NCBI GenBank assembly: GCA_964019415.1
Contig: OZ025886.1
Location: forward strand, 5,008,503-5,072,502
Direction of reading: 5' to 3'
Length of the DNA: 64,000 bases
From: Ianthella basta
Lineage: Eukaryota; Porifera; Demospongiae; Verongiida; Ianthellidae
Part shown: positions 28,801-39,867 of the stretch, piece after piece
Position numbering within the stretch: position 1 is the first letter of the stretch
Layout: each line of letters starts with the position of its first letter
Made by a program: the position numbers and the translations under genes
The notes under the pieces: generated by a model
The model's database searches: none
Told to the model about the DNA's origin: nothing
Seen by the model: only the letters and a program-made list of their open reading frames with translations

Positions 28801-31800
28801 GAGAAGAAGAAAAGGAAGAAGAAGAAGAAGAAGAAGAAGACGAAACACGGAAAATTACGACGACGATTTCTACCCGACGGCGCGCTTGCGCTTAGAAATA
28901 AAGTTAGCTCTGAATACTGTACAGCCTCCCTTCTTCATAGACGGTTTCTTTCACCGGCTCTTACTTCTGTTTAGGAGTAGCGCGACTTTTCGTTTGTATT
29001 ACAGCATACAAACAACCACCACCATCCCTACATAGACAGCACTACCGTGCTGTCTGATTAATTGCATCACATAATTCCTGTAGTTCATAAAGACCAGTAA
29101 TGACACTACATTGTCAATTAGAGATGTGTTGTTGCGCATGAATGCAAAAGTTGCTGATTAGTGAGTACAGTGCTATGACGGGGCATCAAATATGAGTGGT
29201 GCAAGGAAAGGGGTAGCTGCGATCATCTTGCAGGATAAAAGCCGAGCCCTCTACACACACTGCTATGGACATGCCCTGAGTGTTGCCATTGCTGACACAA
29301 TGAAGCAATCTAAGATTTGCAGGGATGCATTCGGCACAGCATTCAAGATAGCTAGATTGATCAAGTTTTCTCCAAAGAGAAATGCAGCATTTGACAGGAT
29401 CAAGTCAAGTAGCGAAGATGATAGCCATTCCAGTCCGATTGGAATTTGCACATTCTGCCATACACAATGGACAGTGCAAGGGGAAGCCATTGAGAGTATT
29501 CTTATCAACTACAGCACCCTAAGCTCCCTTTTAGAGGAGTGTCTGCTCTGACCAACTCGTCTCGACCCTGATATGAAAGCCAGGATCGTTGGAGTGAGGT
29601 GGCACATGATAACGTTCAATCTTTTGTTCGGCCTCAAGTTGTGTGAGTGCATTTTGAAGATGACAGACAACCGCATCAAGACTCTATAGAAAACATCCCT
29701 GTCTGCCTCAGAGGCACAGCACATTGCCTCACTGACTGTCACTACTTTGTCTAAGTTGAGAATGGATGAAGCATTCCAGGCATTTTATGACCTGGTTGAG
29801 AGTCTTCGCACTTTAGTCAGAGTTGAGCAACCTTCCCTATCTAGCCTTGGAGTATAGCTATCTTATTACACAGAAGTACAATTGGAATGTCAGGAATGCA
29901 ATTAATGATGACACATTATGGCACATGTACATTCCCTGGACTTTGTCCTATTTCCACTGGGGGTAGTACCACATAGCCATACTATACAGGGAATGGCATA
30001 AAACTAAAGTGAGAGTCTTTCCTGTAGTTTCAGATGAGCATAAAGACCAGTAATGACACTACATTGCCAATTAGTAGAGACTTTGCAGAATTAAATATTT
30101 GATTGCTACAATAAAGGCTTGAGTGGCTAGGAAGAGGCATCCTGCACAGACTTGCAGAGGAGTCTGCCAAAGCACAGCTGGATCATGTAGCATGCACATG
30201 CATATGTAATAGCTATACCAGTCACAAATAAATTCAATGTGTGTGCTGTGCAACAATCCAGATCATTCCCTTTAAATGCTTACCTGGCCCTCCAAACTCT
30301 CGAGCCTTCTTCTCTAGATCATTTGCCCATCCAGCATAGTCCCACTTCCGTAGCAAGTTGCAGAAGACGTTGAAATCCCCATTTGTTTTTCCTTGCAATA
30401 TCTCAATGACTTGTCCCATCTGTTCAAAATCATTTGGCTTATTTTGTACTGACAACACTTCCACCTCGTTCAAGAATCCACCTGCTGCTTTTGATAGATC
30501 GTCAAGGAGTCCCATCATTTTCACTTTGACCTTAAGTTGTCCTTTCAGTGCCATCAATGCATTCGTGTTATATTCCTGCATGGGGCCTGTGTCACTACCT
30601 GTTGAGGATCACAACAGAGCATCACCACACAGGTTTCTCAGCTACTATGACAGAAGGTGCACACAATCTCGCAACACAGGTAGAAACATGCATAGACACA
30701 TAGCACATACAGCCATGCATGTACAAGAAGGACCCTTGTATATACGTGCGTGGGATAAAGCAGAGCTCAATATCTTTACAAATACCTTAAAATTTTAATA
30801 GCTTAAATATACGACTATATACCATTCAGCACAATGTAGGCAGCTAGTACGCGGAGGCATGCACAAGCATTGCATTAAACAACTGTAAGGTGTATAAACA
30901 TTCTCCCCTGAATACCGCAAGCAGGGTTGTAGGGAGGTAATGAACACAGATCTACTGCCAAAACACACGCCCCGTATAACTCTAACTAAGAATGTGTAGA
31001 AGCAAGGATTGAGGGGTAGTGCAGTGTTTGCAATGCACAGTCATGTGGAATACACTAGTAAACATTGGCTAACTGCAGTGAATCTGCCATGGCTTACATT
31101 CTTCGAAAGAAATTCCAAGGCAAGCATTTTCTTTACCAATCCTCCCTTCTAGTCTCGCGCGCCAGACCCCCTTTCGCAGGTTGGTCTGGCATGCAAGACT
31201 GTCCTCCCTAACAGTTGATCTACAGCTGGCTGCAAGTTGATATCACACTGGTAAGCTCAGCTACCGTTGTTGCCAGAAGTGGGGATCGATATAAGTGTGT
31301 CTGGAGTTTCTTTGCTACAGACGACCAAGACAGGTATGAAGTGATTCGGTAGAATCCTCCCCACTAGCAAACTGCACGAACGTGTCTGGTGCGCGGAGGC
31401 TCGGCACAGTGTCGCGGGTCATAGCGCGCAGGTTTGATGAATGATCCGTAGAGGCTAAGCTACTACGCATGTAGATGTCTGTCACGCAGATAAGTGCCCC
31501 CGCCAAAAACGGTCCCCCTGGGCTGTTTTTGGCAAGAGGCGCTTGCTGTAACGGTCCCCCACGGCAGGAAAGTGTCCCCCTGTACGAAATAAGAAAATCA
31601 AAGCTGCGGACACCGTAAATAAAGGAAATTGGTGAAATGTATGGGGAAATGTGTGCAAATATACTGACGCCATAGTAGTAGAAGAAGTAGCAGTGGCCCA
31701 CAACGACATGACGCCCATTACCCTTCGACGTAGAGTACAAGTTGCATAATAGGCGGACCGAAGTGTATTAAAGTGGCGTATTAGGCGGACCAACTTCAGA

Positions 31801-32970
31801 CGAACAGTGGTTTTGTAATGACTGTGACTGTGAATGATCTTACGTATACTTTCCTAACCAAATGGTTATAACCTATTTTATTCCATTGTATATTGTCTAT
31901 TGTCCATTATGTCTTTGAATTTTATACCTGCTTGCATGGATATTAGCTAGCTAGCTGTTAGCTATACATTCACTTGAAAGGAAGGTTAGCAATATTGTTA
32001 TTAGCAATATTTAGCCGCTAAGCGTATACATCTGTCAGTCACTGTGAGCAGTAACTGTTAGACATCGCTTCGCCTATAAACGTCCGACCGGATCGTCAGG
32101 GTGACATCTTTAGTGCCACCTCTTCAGCTGCGTCTGGGCTGGAGTAGTGCGTCAACATGTGTACCATCATAGATCCTTGTGAGCAGAAATCGCTCCGCCT
32201 ACGTAGTACCCGAAGGAAATCGTGAGGGGGGACGCTTATCGGTCGAGGGGGACACGATTCGGCAAAGACTATTCTGCCAATAACCGTCCGGGGGGTCCGA
32301 AAACGGCAAGAAACGTTGCCGAAAACGGTCCGGGGGGACCGGTTTTGGGGGGGACTATTATCGGCACGACATGTCTCGATACGGACTTCTCTGCCAGTAG
32401 TCGAACAACGAACCGCGGACTCTTCCAATCAGCGACACTTCAAATCGGATTCGAAACTAGTCTCGTAACTCGTCGCTGTGGGTATCCGTGTGCAAAGTTG
32501 TGATACATACCATACCACCATAGTGTGTCAGTTCACTAACCTGCCATCGTTCGCTATCGTCGAGTGTAGCTGCAGCGATTCTCTCTCAGCCTTCTATAAA
32601 GTAAGTTCAATACGGCTGGGTGACACGGATACGAGGGAGAGCACCACTACCATATATGGGGCTTGTTAGAATATCCCCTTAGGGGGTGGGGTGGGAGAGA
32701 ATCGCAAACCACAGGCATGCATGGGCAGAAAACTAGGCGCGACTGCACACCATGTGGGGCGAGCTGAGCGAGCGGGGCGTCTAATGATTATGTGCAGTGA
32801 TTGTAGCGTGTATAGAGTGTGGATGAAGCACGCTTGCATAGAGGGTTCAGATGACTGACATGGGGTTGTAAGTGTGGATGGGACCTTAAAGTGTGACAGA
32901 ACATGCATACATGGCTTTTGCATAAAGTGTGTGTGTGCAAAAGTCAACTTCGAATCACACACAGAGTCAG

Positions 32971-33030
<60 letters not shown>

Positions 33031-33039
33031 CACACAGTG

Positions 33040-33114
<75 letters not shown>

Positions 33115-36100
33115 CGCACACACACATGTACACCAAAATAATAGTGTCAATAGCATGTCCAATGAAGTAAAACCACCTACTACATACTCCAATGGTAAGA
33201 AATGCTAAAACATGTTACCCTGTGAACACAGAGATGAGACTGCTGCTGAGCAGTCTCATACTTACTGTAAAGATGGATAAATTCGTGAGATGTTTAGAGC
33301 TTGAGGATCTTTGTCAGTCACAAAAATGTGAAACATGCCTTATCAACTATGAATCGTTCAATGCAGCTCAACAGTAATACCAGAGTGCTCTTAGTAATAT
33401 ACTAAAAAATACGTACACTTCACTGACTCTCACATGGGCTATAGCTACACTTCTAACCACATTCTAGCTCTCTAGGATGCTTGGTAGGCTACCAATCAGC
33501 TAAAATACAACAAAGAAAGGTCAGGTGGATGCAGTACTGCACTGCCACCCAATCGTGCTCAAGTAGGGTCTGGGGATGAGACTATGAGACTAGAAACAAG
33601 TCCACATTCATCTGGTTACACTCCAGGATATACTGATTGTAATTTCAACAGCTATATTAGATACCTACATATGTGAATAATGCATGCGATGGTACAGATG
33701 GCTTACTAACCCTGCACTTGCTTTGCCAGGACATCTTTACCTCCCTGACCTCCTGGTCCAGCCTGCTCATCTGTTCAGGAGATAGACAACGCATCACATC
33801 ATGAGTGTACTGTATTCAAAGGTGATCAATCACTAAAGTCAAGAGCACGAATAAGCCACTTGCACCATATGTCATGATCACGAATGCAACAGTCCATACA
33901 TGGCTGTGTACACTGGTTCAAATGATTGCTAATCAGCACGCTTGCACTGTTCAGAGCATCGCTGACTTACCTTGGGAAGATTCCGGCTTCACTTTTGTCT
34001 CTTTGCCTGGTGGCTGATGCGGCTTTGTGAGCTTTAGAGCATCAGCATGTTTCTTTGCTTCTGCTGCAAAGGTTCCGACTTGAGGGACTGCAAAGGAAGA
34101 TGTACAAATGTTTGCAGTAACTGCACTATAGTGTCATACACATGATATTTAATTTATATGGGAATAAGTGCACAGTTATATGTGACATACTGCACAAGGA
34201 AATGCATTTATACAGCTGGTATGGGTTTCAAGCAGGATCATGTAGCAGGGTGGAGTGGACCAGGATGCTTTTGCCACATAGACCTTTCTCAGCTGATGAA
34301 GGTCCACTGGCCAAAACGTCCTGATAGCTATACCAATGCTCCGTGACTGTAGCTATGTAGCAATGAGTCTCTACCCTATCACACTTAAGCATGCAGTAGC
34401 AATTGGGCTGCAGATCTGCAAGTGCATACAGTCACACACAGCCACACACTGTGATACTCTCCAAAGGAATAAGCCCCCCCCCCCCCCCACACACACACAA
34501 ACACAAACACATGCATGCAGCAAGTTTACAATGTCAAGCTTACAGTAGGTTACAATTCCAGTACATGGTTATCATATAGTATACAAACATAGCCCAATTC
34601 AGTGGGGACATATAGTGCATGCAATGCTAATTGCCATGGAAATAGCTACACATAAACATCACAAATATAGACTGAGTAATTGTGCATGCACAACACATAA
34701 TATGCACAGTATATATACAGTGGAACCTGTCGAAGCTGTCACGGTGTGGGCAGCCACCCCCCTAAAACAGCCACGCTCTCTGGACCCAAATAGCATTTTT
34801 TGAGCCAGACCGATGCCCAATACCCCAGGGTATTGTGCAACAGTCTGGCTTCTGAGACTACACAAACTTAGCAATTTAACTCTGTAAAACAGCCGTCTCT
34901 CCACGATGGTCAATTATAACTGGCCCACAGGTGGCTGTCTTAGACAGGTTCCACTGTATAAAGGTCATTCGATGGACGAGAGTACACATGTAATTAACTC
35001 TCTATTGATTGGTGTAATACATTTAGGAGTGCTGTGTGTGCCACTTACATGTACCCCTGTATTTAACCATTCGGATGTCATTGACAATCACAGTGATAAG
35101 GGTGGCACAGTTGACATAGGTATAGCTCTTGTCATGGCTGCTCAGATCACCGCGATGGAGCCCAACCACAATCAACTTGTTGTTGTACTCCCTCAGAATA
35201 GGACTACCTGAGGACCCACCATACGAAGTGGCCATGTGCCCTATGTAAGGGCCTGCATGAACAAATAAAGAAGTGCACTAATTCATGGGGACTCTGAGTG
35301 TGTAGGGTTATAACATGTTTATATATGCAAATTATGATTGTCACAAATGTTAGGATGGTAAGTCATTGTCCCTAATGGCAGGTGCTCAAATGGTATGCCA
35401 TTACTGACAGGTGTTCACATGGTACAAATGTTACAGTACTGTCACTAATGACAGATGTTTGTATGGTAAGTCTTGTCACTAAAATGACAGGAGTTCACAC
35501 AGTATGTCACTTATCAATAAAAGGGGATATCACAGTGGTATGCATACCTTCAAGTCTGCAGATCTGCTCGGCATTCTCATATCTGTCAAAGGGAACTGGC
35601 TGCTTTGGGTAGTGAATCATGTAAAGCAGATTATTCAAGGCGAGTTCTTCATTCTCCATCATTTCCTCACATGCTGACAATGAGAGTGGTGTTGGGGCCT
35701 CATTATGCAAGTAGTGCTTCATGACATCCATCCTCACACCCACAACAGTGTAGTCAAATTTTCTCCTCCAACCAGGAAACTGCATAAAAATCACAATGCA
35801 ACAGTGAACAGACAAGGTGACTTTTATACAGCATGCATTAAATTACAGCAATTATATTGCACTTGTATCCAATATCTCAGCCTCACATCTTTATCATCTG
35901 TCAGGAAATAATGGGAGTCAAGTAGCTCCTGGCCTCCTATTGTAGTCCCGGGCTTGTTCGCACTGTCTCGCCCAAAGAAGAAAGTTGCTTTCTGGGCCGC
36001 TGACAATGTAGGCAAAACATGGTTGCAGGTCATCAGCACTATTTTCTTCTCCACCCTGCTGACCTCCAATTCTGCAATGAATCCAGAACCTCTGCCAAGT

Positions 36101-36893
36101 TTGGGGCTAATTTGGGGAGGAATACATATTGTGTGCATATGCATGTGTAGTAGACACCACCACCTCATGCAAACAACAACCAGTAGCTAAATACACAATA
36201 AATGCTGCGTCAAACTGCTAAATCAAGTGTTTATAATGCACAAGAGAATAGAAATGCAAGAACATTACATGTTGTCAGAACTACACTAATACTACAGTTT
36301 GCAAAAGCAAACAGATTCTCATGAACATCACTGAAAGTAGGGCTGATCAGGACCAAAATATGTCAATAGGGGGGATGATTTTGAGCGTAATGAATCACGT
36401 GGTACAGTTTATGACACAAGACGTTTCGGTTCCAAGGGAACTTTCTTCAGTTGTACAAAAAACAAATCTTGAAAAATACGTAGCCACTGCTAAAGAAATT
36501 TTGTGTTACAGGGGCGACGACAAAGGAAGGGCCGGGGGGGGAGGGGGGGCATATGGGCTTGGATCCCCAACTTTTCCATGTGGGAGGGCTTGGCCTTCCA
36601 CACTCTGAAGTTCAGCCAGAAAACTAACTTTCTATTATAGCTAAATTCAATACTGTGGCTGAGGATTTAAAGTGAGTGAGTGCCACTGGTTTAGTGTAGT
36701 CCCTGCAAATCATGAATGAGTTTACCTGTTCTAAGGTTACCACTACTACTGCTTTTACAACTAACTACTTCTACTTACTCGTTAGTCTTTATGTGGACCA
36801 CTGCGCGCTTCACCATGTCTTTTTCCGCGGCCCAGATGGCGCCCGCTCTGACACCCGGCACCACCATGCCTTGTTCAATGTACTGTACATCGC
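25845..36893 (-). CDS. Gene B: trypsin-like serine protease fused to a CARD (first exon not found)
   Basis: Nine exons agree in phase: 36779-36893, 35887-36106, 35548-35779, 35049-35252, 33971-34087, 33711-33770, 30284-30598, 26221-26304, 25845-26038 (TAG). They give at least 513 residues. Exons 1-4 form a trypsin-like (Trypsin_2/S1 style) domain: AVVHIKTND with GRGSGFIAEL (first barrel), His in LMTCNHVLPT, Asp in KFDYTVVGV, Ser in YGGSSGSPIL. All three catalytic residues are present. Exons 5-6 are a Lys/Pro/Gly linker. Exon 7 is a CARD (NTNALMALKGQLKVKVKM, then QMGQVIEILQGKTNGDF, then LEKKAREF). Exon 8 is a Pro/Gln linker. Exon 9 is a short helical domain with no family I recognise. The start exon and its ATG were not found upstream of 36.9 kb, where a block of repeats and a broken retroelement lie. 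The likely role is a death-fold-recruited protease in innate immunity or cell death (inference). Confidence 0.78.
26671..27919. mobile_element. Large inverted-repeat element with nested palindromes, in gene B intron 7/8 region
   Basis: Arms 26671-26894 and 27693-27919 are about 225 bp and near-identical reverse complements (GGTGTGTAAAAATGTTT at the outer end, GGCAACATTTTGC at the inner). Each arm is itself bounded by inverted CAGATGTAGGGATGGTGCA, so it looks like two copies of a small MITE in opposite orientation. The roughly 800-bp centre has no recognisable gene. The element lies inside an intron of gene B. Confidence 0.75.
28380..28960 (+). other. CpG-richer segment with two short ORFs; unassigned
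   Basis: ATGGCGGCCGG near 28402 opens about 47 codons (MAAGSNRAISENGCQVARMR...). ATGGCGACC at 28638 opens 53 codons ending at 28798 (MATRSYGHLRPENRHMPYYV...). An AGA-rich tract follows. The base composition differs from neighbours and recalls promoter plus first-exon DNA, but I find no downstream exons. It could be an old gene end or part of a transposon. A palindromic G run lies at about 28161-28172. Confidence 0.3.
29176..29870 (+). mobile_element. hAT/ZMYM1-like transposase fragment (DUF4371-type), broken
   Basis: Reads GASNMSGARKGVAAIILQ, then TQCYGHALS-type YTHCYGHALSVAIADTMKQS, then WTVQGEAIESIL, in one frame to a TGA at 29549-29551. The same family continues downstream (MKARIVGVRWHMITFNLLFG and SEAQHIASLTVTTLSKLRMD) with a further in-frame stop near 29686. 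This is the middle of a ZMYM1/TTF-type hAT transposase. No N-terminal zinc finger or terminal inverted repeats were found. It is a fossil DNA-transposon piece lying antisense within gene B's intron 7. Confidence 0.75.
31489..32361. mobile_element. TIR element with GGGGGACCGTTTTGG-type ends
   Basis: The left end GATAAGTGCCCCC-gCCAAAAACGGTCCCCC is mirrored by the right end's complement. Two further inverted GGTCC/GGGGGAC blocks lie inside. About 870 bp, without a recognisable protein. Class unknown. Confidence 0.5.
32979..33130. repeat. (CA)n microsatellite, two blocks
   Basis: Two long CA runs split by about 15 bp near 33029-33043. The flanks match those of the CA repeat at 57,942-58,135, so both lie in the duplicated unit. 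Confidence 0.96.
34088..35048. other. Gene B intron between protease and linker exons
   Basis: Contains a pogo-like MITE (34718-34956, TA-flanked, with about 60 bp of extra internal sequence), a C-run/CA tract near 34475-34500 and sequence matching 59.08-59.9 kb of gene A. No exon found. Confidence 0.6.
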
Positions 36894-37872
36894 CTGAGGC
36901 AAGAAGAAGCAGCTAAATAATGTGATGACTGATGTAGTGAGAAACTCTTCCTTCAAGTACAGGTGGAAAGTGGTGCTGTGTTTGGAAACCCCATCTTGTT
37001 CGGAAACCGCTTACTTTACCTTACGTGTACCATTTAGCAGATAGTGCCACACACATAATATTTAATTTATATGGGAATAAGTGCACAGCTATATGTGACA
37101 AACAGAACGGCAAAACTGCTGGCCGAGCACTTGGTGCTGCTCCCATAATTGGAGATGTCAGCTGGAGACATGGCACAGTTGGTAGAACGCTTGCCCTGAA
37201 TGTTAGGAAAGTCTTGGAAAGTTCACAAAAGAAGTCTGGTGGCTGTTCGCAGTGTTGCGCTCTGTGGGACTACGAATTGTGGGAGCGTTACGTCTCTCTT
37301 CCACGGAACTGAGCGAATAATTACATAACTAACAACACATTCGAACACGGTGCCTTTGAATCTCATTGGACGGATGTCATGTGATCAGCATTAAAACATT
37401 TAGACCACGTTGGCAGGTTTTGCGCTGTTTAAATTTAGTGCTTTTGGACAACCAATAAAAGTCGCAGTTGTGTAATGCACTTGCCTTCAGCTCATGCATT
37501 ACATAACCTTGACCTTCGATGCTTCATCCTCGAGCGCTATTAGATTAATCAGCATAATGCTCTGCCAACCGTGGTCTAAATATTACATACTCCTGCAGAT
37601 ACCAAGGTAATGGTGTATATAAATAGTTTAACTTGTTGAATGTAGTTAATGTGAACACCGTCTACAGACACTTTTGCAACTCTGCAGGGGGTTACGTGTG
37701 CAACGGAAGTGAGGTAATGTCAGAACGTACATATGGCGCCGTGGTCACAGCACGGCTATACCTGCTGTGATAGGTTCGTCCGTATGAACGAATTCAGTGA
37801 ATGAATCTAACGTTCCTGACAACCATCGGCTGACTGTTCAGGAAAGGAGCCGAGAATCCTGGTCAGATATTT
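36894..37872. other. Region upstream of gene B: missing first exon expected here or beyond
   Basis: Blocks matching 23.4 kb (36.92-37.04 kb) and 34.13/59.09 kb (37.05-37.10 kb) show that repeats have shuffled here. A tRNA A-box-like stretch (TGGCACAGTTGGTAG near 37173) has no convincing B box. No ORF that could serve as gene B's first exon was identified. Confidence 0.35.
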
Positions 37873-39600
37873 TTAGACCATTGAGTCCTTGGTGGGACAC
37901 CTTGTGCATGCTACAAAGATTTGCCCACTCGGAAAGGCTTTCTTAAACAGTCTTTTCACCTTGTCCTCGGGGCTGAAACAGGGGCAGGTTAGGAGACTCA
38001 ACTGTGAGGCTTGTGTGGACTTGGCATGGTAGCATGCCCTTTTCTCAAACTGGTCCGGCTTGTCAGTGCACCAGTTCCTACTCATGCGGCAGCCAGATCG
38101 GCATCAATTCTCAGATGCTTTGGGATCATGGGGTTGTGGGGCTCGGTGTCTCTCTCACTGGCTGCAGGTGCCTTGGTCCCAAATAACTGAGCTGCCGTCA
38201 ATTGCCCTTGAAGAGCTGGTCCCAAATGTGCTGGCATAAGCCATTTGGGGCCCTGGCTGGAGAGGCCAACTGATTGTGTGCCACTCTGATAATATGGCAG
38301 TGGTATCTCAGGTCAATCGGCTACATGCACATGACCCGAGGACAATCCACATGCTGTGCTGTCTAGCCTTCTTCCAGGCTCTGTTTGACTGCAGGCTACG
38401 TGCAGTTCACATCCCAGATGTCCAAAATATAGGAGCAGACAATCTTTCCAGAGATATAGCAACAGCCTTCTGCCGTTGGTTTACCCGAGCATCTCCCCAT
38501 CCCACTTAGGTCCCACAGGAGCTGGTTCACCTGCTTTGCCACTGCCTTCTGGATTGGACACCAATGCACTGGAGGGATCTCTTTGCCAGTTACTGGAGAC
38601 AGGCCTTGCGCAGTCCTCCAGGAAGGTCTACCAGGCTGGATGGTGCTGCTACCTGGCCTTTGTGGGGGACTTCGCATCTTAGCCCTCCCTATTACAACCG
38701 AAAAAGTAACTCTATTTGTAGCCTTCCTAGGTGTGGAAGGGTGGTCACCGTCCACTGTCCAAACAAATGTTCTGAACGTTGTCTTCATTCATGTCACCAT
38801 GGTACATAGACCATCTTAATTGTCCAATCATACCTTGCAGCTCTCTGCCATGTTTCCTCCTATCTAACCCTATCTGCCCCTCATTTCACACCCCGTACAT
38901 GTCCGTACTTTTGCATGGGATCAAGAGGGCCCAATCAAGTAAGGGCAAGTCCTTTGTCTGACTGCCCATAACCAGTTCTTTAATGTTAAAGATTACACAA
39001 GTGCTGGTTCTGCACCCAGATGCCTACTTGAATCACCTAGTGTGGGCAGCCTGCTGCACTGACTTATTTGGCTTCCTGTGCTGTGGGGAGTTTCTGACCC
39101 CTGCCCAGGTAGCCTTTGACAAGACTAAGCATTTGCCCTTTCGGACCTCTTGCTGGACCAGGCCTGTCCACAGTGGCATATCAAGTTGTCAACAAGTGTT
39201 TGAAAACAGATCAGTTTGGCAGAGGGGCTATAGTCTACCTAGGAGCAATGGGGAGAGCATTTGCCCCGTCTCCGCCTTGTTGGATTACCTTACTCTACGT
39301 GGTGGCTCCCAAGGTCCTCTGTTTGCTGGAGGATGACAAACCCTAGCACAGACAATTCTTTGTCTCATATGTACAGTCAGTGCTCTCCTCAGCTGGAGTC
39401 AAAGGCTCCGACTTTAATGGCCACAGCCTCCGTATTGGAGCAGCCACTATGGCCAGTGTGGTGGGGATCCTGGAGACAGTTAACAATCAAGGTTCTGGGT
39501 CATTGGCAAAGCATGGCCTACCAGCAGTATGTTAGACCATCGGTGGGCACGCTGGCCGAAGAGGCTCCACATCTTCCAGCACCTACCCAGTGACCAACTC
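37873..39600 (+). mobile_element. Broken tyrosine-recombinase retroelement (DIRS-like), RNase H plus YR part
   Basis: Fossil element. The first part resembles the RNase H region of DIRS-type elements (HSDNMAVVSQVNRL and VHIPDVQNIGADNLSR). The second part is a tyrosine recombinase, with a C-terminal region including CPVSALLDYLTLRG and HSLRIGAATMA, where the HxLR signature of the family is visible. The reverse transcriptase part is not seen. It is spread over several frames with several breaks and is clearly not functional; it looks moderately old. It lies immediately before a hAT transposon. Confidence 0.75.
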
Positions 39601-39867
39601 TGCATGAACACACTTAGCATCTCCACCCCTGTCATTTATTCATGCATGTGGGCCTTCATCCATTGCACTCTGATCCCTTTGTTCATCTGTTCAGTTGTAC
39701 CTGCCTCTGAGTTTATGGTTCCCTCAGGTGCTGGTGCACATTCAATTGTGGTAGCATTCTTGTCTGCATGGACTACAGTAAACGAGTTTTCCTTTTCTCT
39801 CTTCTTTCCACACACCTGGGGCCTAACCTATTTCTATAACTGGGTCATTTCCCCAGGTGTACTCAGG

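Larger units (their letters stand above)
30599..33710. other. Large gene B intron: repeats and small elements
   Basis: Contains a block at about 30.86-30.95 kb that recurs at 63.09-63.18 kb, a short palindrome CTAGTCTCGCGCGCCAGACC at 31151-31200, a G/C-rich TIR element (31489-32361), a segment (32.4-32.75 kb) that recurs at 54.96-55.25 kb, and CA repeats. No host exon detected. Confidence 0.5.

Noticed and set aside
31315-31793. Minus-strand ORFs of 141 and 103 codons
   Set aside because: Overlapping frames over the G/C-rich TIR element, with no recognisable motif or splice context.
37168-37240. Possible tRNA gene or tRNA-derived SINE
   Set aside because: A good A-box-like stretch, but no B box or cloverleaf could be found downstream.
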